In this document: positions 23,209 through 31,729 of the stretch, one piece after another | Numbering within the stretch: the stretch's first letter is position 1 | Layout: the number at the start of each line of letters is the position of its first letter | DNA from: Megasphaera micronuciformis F0359 | GTDB lineage: Bacteria; Bacillota; Negativicutes; Veillonellales; Megasphaeraceae | Reading direction: 5' to 3' | Length of the DNA: 36,850 nt | Assembly (NCBI RefSeq): GCF_000165735.1 | Contig: NZ_GL538194.1 | Location: forward strand, 1-36,850 | The notes under the pieces: generated by a model | The model's input: only the letters and a program-made list of their open reading frames with translations | What the model was told of the DNA's origin: nothing | Database searches by the model: none | Translations under genes and position numbers: made by a program

Positions 23209-24347
23209 GGCGACTGCGTATCCAATAAAGCAGGACTGCCCTGCCAGAAGGTAAAAATAAAGGCGGGATGAGTTATATGACGTCCTTGTACGGTTGTCGG
23301 TCCCGCGGCACCGGCATAGTCGGAAATGGAGGATAAGGCTTTATGTACATTTTCCGGGGCAGTCGAACCGGAAAGCTTAACCGCTTCGGCGATCAACATA
23401 ACAGCATCAAATCCTGAAGCGGCGTATGAGTCGGCAGAAATTCCGTACTTCGCGTAATAGCGCTCGGCAAACTCTTCGCCTGCTTCATATGTCGGGTCAT
23501 TTCCGTATGCTTCCGTATAAAAAAGACTTTGTAAATAAGTAGGCGGCAGATACTGTTCCAAACCGTCGTAACTCCATAGAGAAGATCCCAAGACAACGGG
23601 AGAACGGCCGGCCTGTCGCAAGAACGTTATAAAAGAAGCAGCTTGACGTCCTGTAAGCGGCATATAGACGGCATCATACGAGGCGGTAAGCAAATATTCG
23701 CATAAATCGGCCGTACCATGTTGATGCATGTCCATTGAAAAAGTTTCCATATTGTCAGTGGCGGAGAAGGCCTCGGCGGCAGCGGTAGAACGGGGAGAAT
23801 CTCCGGCGTAGATGACTAATATACGGGATTTATGTAGTTTTTGAGAGGTAAAGGCTGCCATGGCACGCCCTTCTTCCGCAGAGGTGAGGGCTGCGGTAAA
23901 CACGTAATTGTAAGGGATCCCTGTACAAGTGTCCGTCCACATATCTGTATCGACGTGTGCCGGAGTAATGATGGGCAAGTCTCTGTTTTCGCCTACGATA
24001 GCTGTCGGAGAAAGCAGTTTTGAATCTAAAGGGCCGATTAAGGCTGCGGCATGGCGTAAAGCCGCGTTTTCAGCCGCAATTTCACCGCCTTTTTCATTTC
24101 CCTTATTATCCAGTGTCATAATTTCTAGACGACGACCGTTAATGCCGCCCTTTTCATTGAGTATGTCGGCGGCTAACTCGATACCCTGTTCCATATGTAA
24201 CTCGGCAGGGGCAGCCGTTTCGGAAAGGTTTAGACTGACACCGATGCGTACGCTTGAGGTTATACGTGTATAGTGAACCCAAAGTGTAAAGAGGATAATA
24301 ATTACAGGTATGAGTAATAAGGGGCGTTTTTTTCCGCTTAATACCAT
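23196..24347 (-). CDS. ABC-type branched-chain amino acid-like substrate-binding protein, membrane anchored, orphan
   Basis: A 383-residue periplasmic-binding-protein fold of the LivJ type. The N-terminus has a positively charged start and one hydrophobic segment (residues 8-24) but no lipobox cysteine. It would therefore be exported and either cleaved or kept as a membrane anchor. Family motifs are IRIGVSLNLSE-like, GIELAADILNEKGGINGRRLE, AALIGPLDSKLLSPTA, YAKYGISADSYAASGFDAVMLIAEAV and the C-terminal PAFIFTFWQG. The start follows AAAGGAGCCTCT. No permease or ATPase genes are nearby, so it may share a distant transporter or act as a sensor. The stop overlaps the convergent metallopeptidase gene by 13 bases. 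Confidence 0.85.
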   Translation of the reverse strand: MVLSGKKRPLLLIPVIIILFTLWVHYTRITSSVRIGVSLNLSETAAPAELHMEQGIELAADILNEKGGINGRRLEIMTLDNKGNEKGGEIAAENAALRHAAALIGPLDSKLLSPTAIVGENRDLPIITPAHVDTDMWTDTCTGIPYNYVFTAALTSAEEGRAMAAFTSQKLHKSRILVIYAGDSPRSTAAAEAFSATDNMETFSMDMHQHGTADLCEYLLTASYDAVYMPLTGRQAASFITFLRQAGRSPVVLGSSLWSYDGLEQYLPPTYLQSLFYTEAYGNDPTYEAGEEFAERYYAKYGISADSYAASGFDAVMLIAEAVKLSGSTAPENVHKALSSISDYAGAAGPTTVQGRHITHPAFIFTFWQGSPALLDTQSPYKQ

Positions 24348-24380
24348 AGAGGCTCCTTTGAATGAATCATGCCGAAATGA

Positions 24381-25010
24381 TTAAATGGATACGGCGCCGT
24401 CAAGAGATTTGTAGATTTTGGCTCCGCCGTTTGTTGTAGACACGGAAAGAGATTTGTTTATCGAACTTGAAGAGTGGGGGCGATCTCTGGGAATTCGTTT
24501 GTACGGGAATTCATCGAGAAGTCTTTTTACAGCCGGTCTCAGTATATCATCGGGATTATTCAAGTCGACGGCTTCTTTACTTCCTTGTCCGTTTACGGTG
24601 TAAGAACGGAAGGAAGCGGTTTCTTTATCGTAAGCATAGAGACTGAAACGATAAGAGTATTCCGTATACCAGTCGTCGTTATACGGGAAGAATCCTTGAA
24701 ATTGTCTGAAGTACCAATGGTTGACAAAGGGAACGATGACGAGGTCCGCCTGATAGCGAGTAGCCAATTCGGCCAGATTCGCTTCCGTAATGTCGGACGA
24801 AGAAAGAATTTCATCGGCGTTTATAACATTCCACCAAGGAATCCGAAAGGGCTCCCTGATACCTTTATTTAAGTAATGAGACGCATAATTATTTTGTGTC
24901 GTACGGCAAATCAGTACGTTCCGACTACCGTCAAAAGTTGCCGTATCAGCTGCCAAAGATGTAAGACAGATGACTTGGATTAGAAGTAACAGAACGAATA
25001 CTTTTTTCAT
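24381..25010 (-). CDS. Secreted protein of unknown function
   Basis: A 209-residue protein with a clear Sec signal peptide (basic KK start, hydrophobic core VFVLLLLIQVICL, likely cleavage after SLAAD or nearby). The mature part has FDGSRNVLICRT, PWWNVINADEILSSSD and YQADLVIVPFVNHWYF. It is rich in aromatic residues in the middle (FFPYNDDWYTEYSYRFSLYAYD) and ends in a Ser-rich, low-complexity stretch. The layout resembles small periplasmic proteins that carry a nucleotide-like or PBP-like fold, but I do not recognise the family. The start chosen is the ATG at 25008-25010, 7 bases after AAAGG; an ATG five codons upstream has no ribosome site. It lies between the radical SAM gene (26 bases upstream) and the substrate-binding protein gene, all on one strand. 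Confidence 0.75.
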   Translation of the reverse strand: MKKVFVLLLLIQVICLTSLAADTATFDGSRNVLICRTTQNNYASHYLNKGIREPFRIPWWNVINADEILSSSDITEANLAELATRYQADLVIVPFVNHWYFRQFQGFFPYNDDWYTEYSYRFSLYAYDKETASFRSYTVNGQGSKEAVDLNNPDDILRPAVKRLLDEFPYKRIPRDRPHSSSSINKSLSVSTTNGGAKIYKSLDGAVSI

Positions 25011-25036
25011 AATATATCCTTTCATGAGTATATCAA

Positions 25037-25924
25037 TTAAAAACCACCGGTATTATTGAGGAGAGGTACCGTATTATCCAGTTGCGGTTTGTATAAACTT
25101 AGCTCGGATAAAAGAGCACTTTTATCTTGGGGCAACGTGCCGGCGAGGGCAAAGAGATTGGAAACATGATTGCTGCGGAAAATACAAGGGGAAGTCATTG
25201 TTGTTTGTTGTAAAACGGCTTCCAGCTCGTCGAGAAAACCGCGGGCTGTTAAGGGAGTAAATCGTCCGGCTCCGACATCGATAGATAAAGGGGCCGTGCG
25301 AGGAATCATGAGTGTTAAGGCACTGAGCATGGTCGGATTCACATCCGAGATGAGGGATGCTGTTTCAGTTGCATGTTCTTTTGTATATTCTTGGCCTCCC
25401 AGTCCTAACAAAATCATGGCGGAAAGTTTCATGCCCGCCTCTAACACCTTGTGACAGGCCAGGCGCGTTTCATGAGCTGTGACTCCTTTGTTGATGAGTG
25501 ATAAGACTTTATCACTGCCGCTTTCGATGCCTATGTAAATAATTTTTAAGCCGTGCTCTTTCAACGTTTTTAATTCTTCTACCGATTTTCTGTTAATATC
25601 AGCTGCAGTTGCATAGGCGCCGACACGAGTCAAAGACGGGAATGCGGTACGGCATTTGTCGAGAATTTGCAACAAAGATTCTGTCGGTAAGACGAGAGCA
25701 TCGCCGTCGGCAAGAAAAATTCTGCGAGTATAGGGCATAGCTGTTGCAGCACGATTTATAATACCTTCTATTTCTTCAAGGGGGCGAATACGGAAGCGAG
25801 AGTCTTTATACATGGTGCAAAACGTGCAGGCATTGTGGGAACAACCGATAGTAACCCGTAAAATAAAACTGCGAGCTTCGCTGGGAGGTCTGAAAACAAG
25901 ACCGCCTGCATCATCTATAAGCAT
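25037..25924 (-). CDS. Radical SAM protein
   Basis: A 295-residue radical SAM enzyme. The cluster cysteines are C28, C33 and C36 in GCSHNACTFCTMY, a CX4CX2C spacing instead of the usual CX3CX2C. My recollection is that this spacing is common in this subfamily (VTIGCSHNxCTFC proteins), so it is not by itself a defect. FLADGDALVLP near 70-80, IYIGIESGSDKVLSLINKG and AMILLGLGGQEY fit the barrel core of Elp3/HemN-like proteins. There is no TRAM, B12-binding or SPASM domain. The start follows AAGGAGGAG. Function is unassigned. A TATAAT at 25961-25966 may be its -10. Confidence 0.85.
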   Translation of the reverse strand: MLIDDAGGLVFRPPSEARSFILRVTIGCSHNACTFCTMYKDSRFRIRPLEEIEGIINRAATAMPYTRRIFLADGDALVLPTESLLQILDKCRTAFPSLTRVGAYATAADINRKSVEELKTLKEHGLKIIYIGIESGSDKVLSLINKGVTAHETRLACHKVLEAGMKLSAMILLGLGGQEYTKEHATETASLISDVNPTMLSALTLMIPRTAPLSIDVGAGRFTPLTARGFLDELEAVLQQTTMTSPCIFRSNHVSNLFALAGTLPQDKSALLSELSLYKPQLDNTVPLLNNTGGF

Positions 25925-26007
25925 AAACTCCTCCTTATATAACTAAGAATGTATGTCTTTATTATATACAGTGATTTTAAAAAATAATAGAGCTGAGTCA
26001 TTTGAAA

Positions 26008-26040
26008 ACAAAGGATACGACGGAAAGTCGTATCCTTTGT
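26008..26040 (-). terminator. Terminator after the uracil-DNA-glycosylase-family gene
   Basis: A 14-bp perfect stem (26008-26021 and 26027-26040, 5-base loop) followed on the minus strand by TTTTC. It separates the DedA-glycosyltransferase operon from the radical SAM gene. Confidence 0.85.
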
Positions 26041-26080
26041 CACCTTTTTTATGTATTTCAACATCTACGAAGAGAAGTTG

Positions 26081-26779
26081 TTACGGGCAAGTACTTACCC
26101 ATTGAGTAAATTCGCGTTGAAAACGGCTGCCGCCGCCATTAGCCGGATGCCGCATGGCTGTAGCCGTTATACCGGCTGAAGACAAGGTTTCCGCTGATTT
26201 GCGACCGATAGCTCCGATACGAACTGACGAAGGGCAAAGAGCCAAGAGTTCTTTGGTATAGGTCAGGCCAATCGTAAGCTCTTGAGTTGTCGGTGTCCGA
26301 TTGGAGAACAAAATGCCTTCTTTGTAGGGGTGAAAAGGAAAAATGTTCCAAAGCAGGACTTCGCACGGATTTAAACCGTTGTCTGCGACAGCTCCCCATA
26401 CATAAGTATCCGTCGGTTCGTTCATTCCGCTTGTTCGTTGTGCATCAGAGGTCATATAAGGGCTGTCGGGGCGACTGGTTCGAATACCTTTATGGCCGAG
26501 AATCAGATTCGGATTCGTTTTTTTATGCAGACCTAAAAGCATCCGTTCACAGGTTAATGCGATTCCCGTAAAATGCCCCCCCTGGTATCCGGCCGCCTCG
26601 GCAATAAGAATATATCGGGCCTGGGCTAAACGGAGATTTAAGAATTCAATTAACTGGTTACGGCGAATCATCGGTGCATCGGGGCCGATATCGCTCTTTG
26701 AATCGTAGTCTCGCCAGGGATTGAAGACGTTCTCACCGGTATAAGATTTTAAATTATCAATGAATGAGGATACGGTCAT
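26081..26779 (-). CDS. Uracil-DNA glycosylase superfamily protein
   Basis: A 232-residue protein of the uracil-DNA glycosylase superfamily, which removes damaged bases from DNA. The motif-1 region is AEAAGYQGGHFTGIA at about 60-74, and the C-terminal motif is RHPANGGGSRF, resembling the conserved HPSNGG form. It lacks the GQDPY sequence of family 1 and the cysteine cluster typical of family 4, so it is a divergent member whose activity must be tested. Its ATG overlaps the stop of the upstream ArnT-like gene by four bases (ATGA-type), so the two are translationally coupled. The functional reason for that coupling is unclear. Confidence 0.8.
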   Translation of the reverse strand: MTVSSFIDNLKSYTGENVFNPWRDYDSKSDIGPDAPMIRRNQLIEFLNLRLAQARYILIAEAAGYQGGHFTGIALTCERMLLGLHKKTNPNLILGHKGIRTSRPDSPYMTSDAQRTSGMNEPTDTYVWGAVADNGLNPCEVLLWNIFPFHPYKEGILFSNRTPTTQELTIGLTYTKELLALCPSSVRIGAIGRKSAETLSSAGITATAMRHPANGGGSRFQREFTQWVSTCP

Positions 26780-28401
26780 AATATCTCCTCTCTCGGCGTA
26801 TAGACAAAAAAGGTTCCGTAGACCCCTTGAAGGGTCATTAAGTCTTTAAATTCGCTTTTTTCGAAATCGGTGGTGCGGCTTTTCGGGACGATGAGAGTCA
26901 GATTTTCTCCGGCGTGTAAACGCGATGAGAAGGAGTGACTTTCTTCGGTTTTGAATAGGTGCTTGCGAGACCAGACTGAATCTCGTTTGAGGCGAGCACT
27001 TTCATCATATTCGGCAGGAGCGATCAGTACGGCAGAACGGCCCGTATAATATTCAAAGGATGTACGGTATTCTTCAAAAAAATATATGTGCCCCTTTAGA
27101 TTCCGAGAAGCTGTGACAAGCGGTATTGTTGAACGATATTCGTAAAAGGGAACCAGAACCTGCCAAGTCAACAGAACGTAAATGGCGGCTGTAGCCATAG
27201 CAATGAGCGGAGATATGGCGAGGTACGCCCTTTTATACAAAGCAATCGAGATGATGAGTATGGCTGTAGGAATAAAGACGATTAAGGGCCATAAAGAACC
27301 CAGATGCAGATAGTCGACGCGAACAAACAAAGCACTCCCGAAAAAGAGAATCCAGAAAAAGAACGCAGGACCTACGGCTATGAACTGGATTATACGCCGA
27401 TTGGATTTGTAAAGGTAAACAGCTCCGACAGCGGCAAACCACATGAGCGGAATGTGCGCAATATAAGCGTACGTCGGGTATTTGGTAGCTAAAAGCGTGT
27501 AGAAAAGGACGGTTATACCGGCCCAGAGAGTAGCAAAGAGCGGAAATCCGGTACGGTGAAAAGCCTTTTTTATACCATATAAGGCGACCCCCGTCCAAGG
27601 CAAAAGTCCGACAGGGACAACGAGTAAATAGTAGTACCAAACATTTTCTTCGGGATGTTCAGCAATGACGGCCCGCGTGACGTTGTTGAAGCCCAACAAT
27701 CCGTCCCAAAAGGCTTGCCCGTGAGTGATGTGCATATAAACGTACCACGGTAAGCAAAGAAATAAAAACAGGAAAGGGCCGTCAGGGCGAAAAAGTCGTT
27801 TGAGGTAAGCAGTCTTGCGTTCACAGGCAATGTAAACGAGGATGATAAGTCCGGGCAAGACGATGCCGACAGGCCCCTTGGTTAAGACTGAACCGGCAGC
27901 GGCTGCATAGGCGATATAGATATGGCGACGATTATTTTCCGAGAGCCCTATGTACAAGCTGAAAAGAGAGATTTCCGTGAATAAGAAAAGAAACTGGTCT
28001 GTCAAGACGGAACGGGTAATAACCCAGAACAATAGGGAGGTAGCGGTCATGGTAGCGGCCAGGATTGCCGTAGCGGTCTCATTACCGCGGCGTTTTATGT
28101 AATAGGCCAGCATGGTTACGGAAAGGGCACCGCAGAGCGTGAAGGGAAGGCGTGAGGCAAAGTCGGAAAAGCCGAAGAGAGCGTAAGATACGCAAAGTGC
28201 CCAGTAAGTGAAGACGGGCTTATCAAACCAAAATGTGTTGTAAATTCGAGGGGATAGCCAGTCCCCGGAAAGCACCATTTCTTTGGCCGTTAAGGCGTAG
28301 TTGGATTCTACCGGATCTGTAACGGCGAGCAGACTGTTGCCGATGGAAAGGAAAAGAAATGAAATGATACAGACCGGGATGAGAAGACGAGCATATTTCA
28401 C
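26776..28401 (-). CDS. ArnT-like (GT39/GT83) membrane glycosyltransferase, copy A
   Basis: A 541-residue membrane protein with about twelve hydrophobic segments, from the ArnT/PMT family that moves sugars from an undecaprenyl-phosphate carrier to an acceptor outside the inner membrane. The first periplasmic loop holds DPVESNYALTAKEM, WLSPRIYNTFWFDKPVFTYW and FGFSDFASRLP, matching the family pattern (aspartate and glutamate motif, then DKPP-like). Copy B has DPDE here; this copy has DPVE. TKGPVGIVLPG and TKYPTYAYIAHIPLMW are also family stretches. The GTG start follows GGAGGTAACTC, three bases after copy B. In a diderm Firmicute the likely target is lipid A or another outer-membrane glycolipid; that is inference. 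Confidence 0.82.
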   Translation of the reverse strand: MKYARLLIPVCIISFLFLSIGNSLLAVTDPVESNYALTAKEMVLSGDWLSPRIYNTFWFDKPVFTYWALCVSYALFGFSDFASRLPFTLCGALSVTMLAYYIKRRGNETATAILAATMTATSLLFWVITRSVLTDQFLFLFTEISLFSLYIGLSENNRRHIYIAYAAAAGSVLTKGPVGIVLPGLIILVYIACERKTAYLKRLFRPDGPFLFLFLCLPWYVYMHITHGQAFWDGLLGFNNVTRAVIAEHPEENVWYYYLLVVPVGLLPWTGVALYGIKKAFHRTGFPLFATLWAGITVLFYTLLATKYPTYAYIAHIPLMWFAAVGAVYLYKSNRRIIQFIAVGPAFFFWILFFGSALFVRVDYLHLGSLWPLIVFIPTAILIISIALYKRAYLAISPLIAMATAAIYVLLTWQVLVPFYEYRSTIPLVTASRNLKGHIYFFEEYRTSFEYYTGRSAVLIAPAEYDESARLKRDSVWSRKHLFKTEESHSFSSRLHAGENLTLIVPKSRTTDFEKSEFKDLMTLQGVYGTFFVYTPREEIL

Positions 28402-28404
28402 GAG

Positions 28405-29970
28405 TTACCTCCTACCGGCGAGAATTACTTGTCCCGGTGTAGTTGCAATAATGTTATAGTCGCTTAAATCAGTGTGAGTACGCAATAATTTATTATAGGT
28501 TGATTGCTGCATGATTACATATATATCGGGGGTCTCACGGCGTAGAGTTGCAAAGTCGGGAGCGTTTTGAGATTCCCAGGATACACCGGTCGTATTGCCG
28601 TAAAAAGCCAAGGCGGGACAAAGAAATTTTTCAATATATACGGGACCGGAATGATTTAAGGAGATATACTCTTCGGCAATGGCCTTGCCGGAAATATATT
28701 CGGCTGACTGAGGCAAAATACCGGCAAAGGCAACAGTCATAAATACAAACATACAGCTCACTGCCGAAAGTAAGGCGGAACGCCATCTTTTTAAGTGCAT
28801 AAAGGCGGCAGGTATGATGAGGGCCAAGGTCAGTAAAACGGAAGCCCAAAGGATGGGGGTTGCAAAGAACAGGGCACTTTCATTCAGCGGGATGGCGTTG
28901 CATGCCAGCAGGATGACGCCGCCTATGTAGGAGACGGCCAACCAGATACGCGGGAGCTTGCCGTTTCGCTTCAAGGCATAGGTATACCAACCCAAGATAA
29001 CCGACAGGGGCGGAAAGAGGGGAGATATATACGTGACTAATTGTGTTTGAGAAAGAGAAAAGAAAATAAAGATAAAGGTAGACCAAATGAAACAGAAGAG
29101 GAGTCCGTCACGGTACGGGCCGTTGCCGCGAAGGCAACGGATAAGTGCTTGAAAAAGGGCTCCTGTCCAAGGCATGAGGCCACCCAATACGATGGGAATA
29201 AAAAAGAAGATGCTGTTTTGCCCGGGATGTTCCGGAGCAGCAAAGCGTGTAATGTTATGATAACCGATAAAAACATTTGTAAAGTCTGTACCGTGTACGA
29301 TGTACATATACACGTACCAGGGCAGGCCGACAAGAAAGGCCAGAAGAATACCTTGAGGGATTTTCATCTCTTTCAGCAAAGACCAACGGCGAGTACCTGC
29401 GATATAAAGCAGCATGATCAATGCCGGGAAGGCGTATCCTACGGGGCCCTTGGCCAGCAAAGCCAGACCGCATCCGAAGTAAGCGAGGTAGTATTGTTTA
29501 CGGTAGAAGGCAAACATGCTGAACGTTAGAGTGAAGACGAGGGTCATGTCCGTAACGGCCGCCTTGGCTATATAAATAAAACCGACGGATGTCAACAGTA
29601 TAAGGGCAGCTCGGAATGCGATGTGTTTATTGAAAACGGCCCGACTTTGAACATAAACGGTAGCAACGGTAGCGATTCCCATAACGGCACTCGGTAAGCG
29701 AGACGTGTAGTCGCTGATGCCGAAGAGCGAGTAGGAAATCATTTCCAACCAGTAGAATAACGGCGGCTTGTCATACCAAAAATTTCCGTATATGCGAGGT
29801 GACAACCAGTCGCCGGCAGCCAGCATTTCACGAGCCGTCTGCCCATATACGGGCTCATCCGGGTCGATTAGGGGAAAGGCACCTAAAAAAGGCAGCAAAA
29901 AAATTGCTGCCAAAAGGATGATACCTAACCCGTAACGATTCTCGTGAATATAAGCGGTAAAAAATTTCAT
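28405..29970 (-). CDS. ArnT-like (GT39/GT83) membrane glycosyltransferase, copy B
   Basis: A 521-residue polytopic protein of the same family as copy A. The catalytic-loop motif is DPDEPVYGQTAREM, followed by DWLSPRIYGNFWYDKPPLFYW and GISDYTSRLPSAV. AKGPVGYAFPAL and PWYVYMYIVHGTDFTNVFIG correspond to stretches in copy A, so the two are tandem paralogues. The conserved Asp and Glu near 38-40 fit the ArnT/PMT active site. Spacing to the DedA gene upstream is five bases and to copy A three, so all are one operon. The C-terminal 100 residues form a soluble periplasmic domain, as in the full-length family. Confidence 0.84.
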   Translation of the reverse strand: MKFFTAYIHENRYGLGIILLAAIFLLPFLGAFPLIDPDEPVYGQTAREMLAAGDWLSPRIYGNFWYDKPPLFYWLEMISYSLFGISDYTSRLPSAVMGIATVATVYVQSRAVFNKHIAFRAALILLTSVGFIYIAKAAVTDMTLVFTLTFSMFAFYRKQYYLAYFGCGLALLAKGPVGYAFPALIMLLYIAGTRRWSLLKEMKIPQGILLAFLVGLPWYVYMYIVHGTDFTNVFIGYHNITRFAAPEHPGQNSIFFFIPIVLGGLMPWTGALFQALIRCLRGNGPYRDGLLFCFIWSTFIFIFFSLSQTQLVTYISPLFPPLSVILGWYTYALKRNGKLPRIWLAVSYIGGVILLACNAIPLNESALFFATPILWASVLLTLALIIPAAFMHLKRWRSALLSAVSCMFVFMTVAFAGILPQSAEYISGKAIAEEYISLNHSGPVYIEKFLCPALAFYGNTTGVSWESQNAPDFATLRRETPDIYVIMQQSTYNKLLRTHTDLSDYNIIATTPGQVILAGRR

Positions 29971-29975
29971 AGCGG

Positions 29976-30557
29976 TTATTTACCTCTGCGTTTAATGAAG
30001 AAAACAAGAGTGATAACAGCTGCCAAGACAATCAAGGCAATGAGGAAGATGTGATTATATTCAATAAGATCACGCCAGTGGCTGCCTAAAACGGATCCGG
30101 CCCAAACGAGTAGCCAAGTCCAAGGAATGGTCCCGACGGTTGTCAGAATGATGAATTTGAAGAAAGGATAGCGCGCTACTCCGGCGGGGAAAGAAATAAA
30201 GGTGCGAACACCGGGCAAGCAACGGCAGACGAGGACTGCAATGCCTCCGTAAGAATCAAAAAGACGCTCAGTCAGCTGGAATTTCTTTTCATTAAAGAAA
30301 ATGTATTTGCCGTATTTCAGCAATAAGGGACGGCCTCCGTAAAGGCCGAGAAAATAGCTTATAACGGAGCCGAAGATTCCGGCCAGACAGGCAATAATAA
30401 ACGTAGGCATAAACTCGAAGACGCCCTGAGAAATTAAAAAGCCCGCAAACCCCAAGATAACTTCACTGGGAATGGGAATATTGGCATTTTCGGCAGCCAT
30501 GGCGAAAAACATGGCAATATAACCGTAAGACTCCATTAGTTGCAATAATGTATCCAA
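29976..30557 (-). CDS. DedA-family membrane protein
   Basis: A 193-residue inner-membrane protein of the DedA (SNARE-associated) family, with roughly five hydrophobic segments. Some members flip undecaprenyl phosphate or other lipids and affect resistance to cationic peptides. ENANIPIPSEVILGFAG, GSVISYFLGLYGG and LVCRCLPGVRTFISFPAGVARYPFFKF are the family motifs. The start is set at the TTG at 30555-30557, 7 bases after GAGGAG; an ATG 12 codons upstream lacks a ribosome site. It heads the operon with the two ArnT-like genes and the glycosylase-family gene. The pairing of a DedA lipid flippase with ArnT-like transferases suggests a shared undecaprenyl-phosphate route. Confidence 0.88.
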   Translation of the reverse strand: MDTLLQLMESYGYIAMFFAMAAENANIPIPSEVILGFAGFLISQGVFEFMPTFIIACLAGIFGSVISYFLGLYGGRPLLLKYGKYIFFNEKKFQLTERLFDSYGGIAVLVCRCLPGVRTFISFPAGVARYPFFKFIILTTVGTIPWTWLLVWAGSVLGSHWRDLIEYNHIFLIALIVLAAVITLVFFIKRRGK

Positions 30558-30646
30558 AACAGTTCTCCTCTGCGTAAAATAGCTGGTGTTCAAAATATTG
30601 TCTTATCATAGCATAGACGGAAATCCTTGCCAAATGCCAAATTGTA

Positions 30647-31693
30647 CTACGGATCCTTAAATGAGGGGATGCGGCTTAATAGGTGTTCGTCGAGAAAGCG
30701 AAGGTAAGCAATCGTAGCTAAAAGAGTAAGACACATGGATAGCCATAGAGGAAAGTCGAAAGGGGTAAGTAAGGAACGGATGGTAAGTGCGACGATATAG
30801 GCGGTATACGAGATGCCGTAAGCTCGTTGGGCCAATATACGCTTTGTACCGCAAGACACGGAAAACAGAGAGCCTACGTATAAAAAGGCGGGTATACCCG
30901 TACCGGCCGCAAGGGTCAAGAAGACAGGTATATACATGCCGGCAAAGTCTGTCAGAGAAAGGCTCAGAAAAATAATAAAAGCGACGACCCAAGCAAAGGC
31001 CGGTTTGAAGGTATTGTTTGCAAAAATACGGGCGCGGTAAGCTTGTATACCTGCAACGTAGTAGATACTCCAACCGATGAGGGTCGTTAGTATTTCGACG
31101 GTTCGGAGATTTATGTTAATGCCGCATATGAGGATTAAGGTGATTACAACATGTAAGAATGTAGATGTCAGTAATACCTTTTGAAACGATGTATTGTAAC
31201 GATGTCTGAAAAAGGTCGATGAAAATTTTTTTAACAAGGCGGAAAGCAACAAAAGAAAAAGAAATACGCCCAGAAAAGCATACGGTCCGGGAGCGTATGC
31301 ACTATAAATGAACGTCGTCGAAAAAAAGGGGAGTTCGTTATCCGCATCAAACAGATGTGCGAGGACGGTAAGAAGAGGCACTAAAAAGATAAAAGCGACA
31401 AAGGTCGGAAGAACAATTCGTATTCCCTTTTTCTGAAAAAAATAGGTGAAATTATGAATGTGTAAGGTAGCGGCACAGCAATAGGCGCCGATAAAAAAAA
31501 GTACACTTAGAGAAACGGTGAAAAAGACGATACCTATACGACCGAAAAGAGATGTGCAAAAAGTGGTTTCTGACGAAGCGATCGGAAAAAAATAAATAGC
31601 CGGTACGGCGTACACGGCTAATAGACTTGCAGCCGTAGCCGTGTAAACGGCTACGGTTCTGGCCGAGTCCAGTATGGAAATATGTTTGCTCAC
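30647..31693 (-). CDS. Polytopic membrane protein, acyltransferase-3-like
   Basis: A 348-residue protein with about ten hydrophobic segments. The beginning (KHISILDSARTVAVYTATAASLL) has the shape of acyltransferase-3 (OafA/WecH) proteins, where DxxR in the first helix is followed by a conserved His. Here the His appears to be replaced, so enzyme activity is doubtful and the family call tentative. The start is the GTG at 31691-31693, 9 bases after AAGGA; another GTG six codons up lacks a ribosome site. It follows the AEC transporter gene on the same strand. No specific function can be assigned. Confidence 0.65.
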   Translation of the reverse strand: MSKHISILDSARTVAVYTATAASLLAVYAVPAIYFFPIASSETTFCTSLFGRIGIVFFTVSLSVLFFIGAYCCAATLHIHNFTYFFQKKGIRIVLPTFVAFIFLVPLLTVLAHLFDADNELPFFSTTFIYSAYAPGPYAFLGVFLFLLLLSALLKKFSSTFFRHRYNTSFQKVLLTSTFLHVVITLILICGININLRTVEILTTLIGWSIYYVAGIQAYRARIFANNTFKPAFAWVVAFIIFLSLSLTDFAGMYIPVFLTLAAGTGIPAFLYVGSLFSVSCGTKRILAQRAYGISYTAYIVALTIRSLLTPFDFPLWLSMCLTLLATIAYLRFLDEHLLSRIPSFKDP

Positions 31694-31729
31694 GAGAAAG
31701 AGTCCTTTCACAGTAAAGAATTTCAGATA

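Noticed and set aside
25817-25843. CX4CX2C cluster of the radical SAM protein as a novel variant
   Set aside because: The GCSHNxCTFC spacing is, as far as I recall, normal for this common Firmicute radical SAM subfamily.
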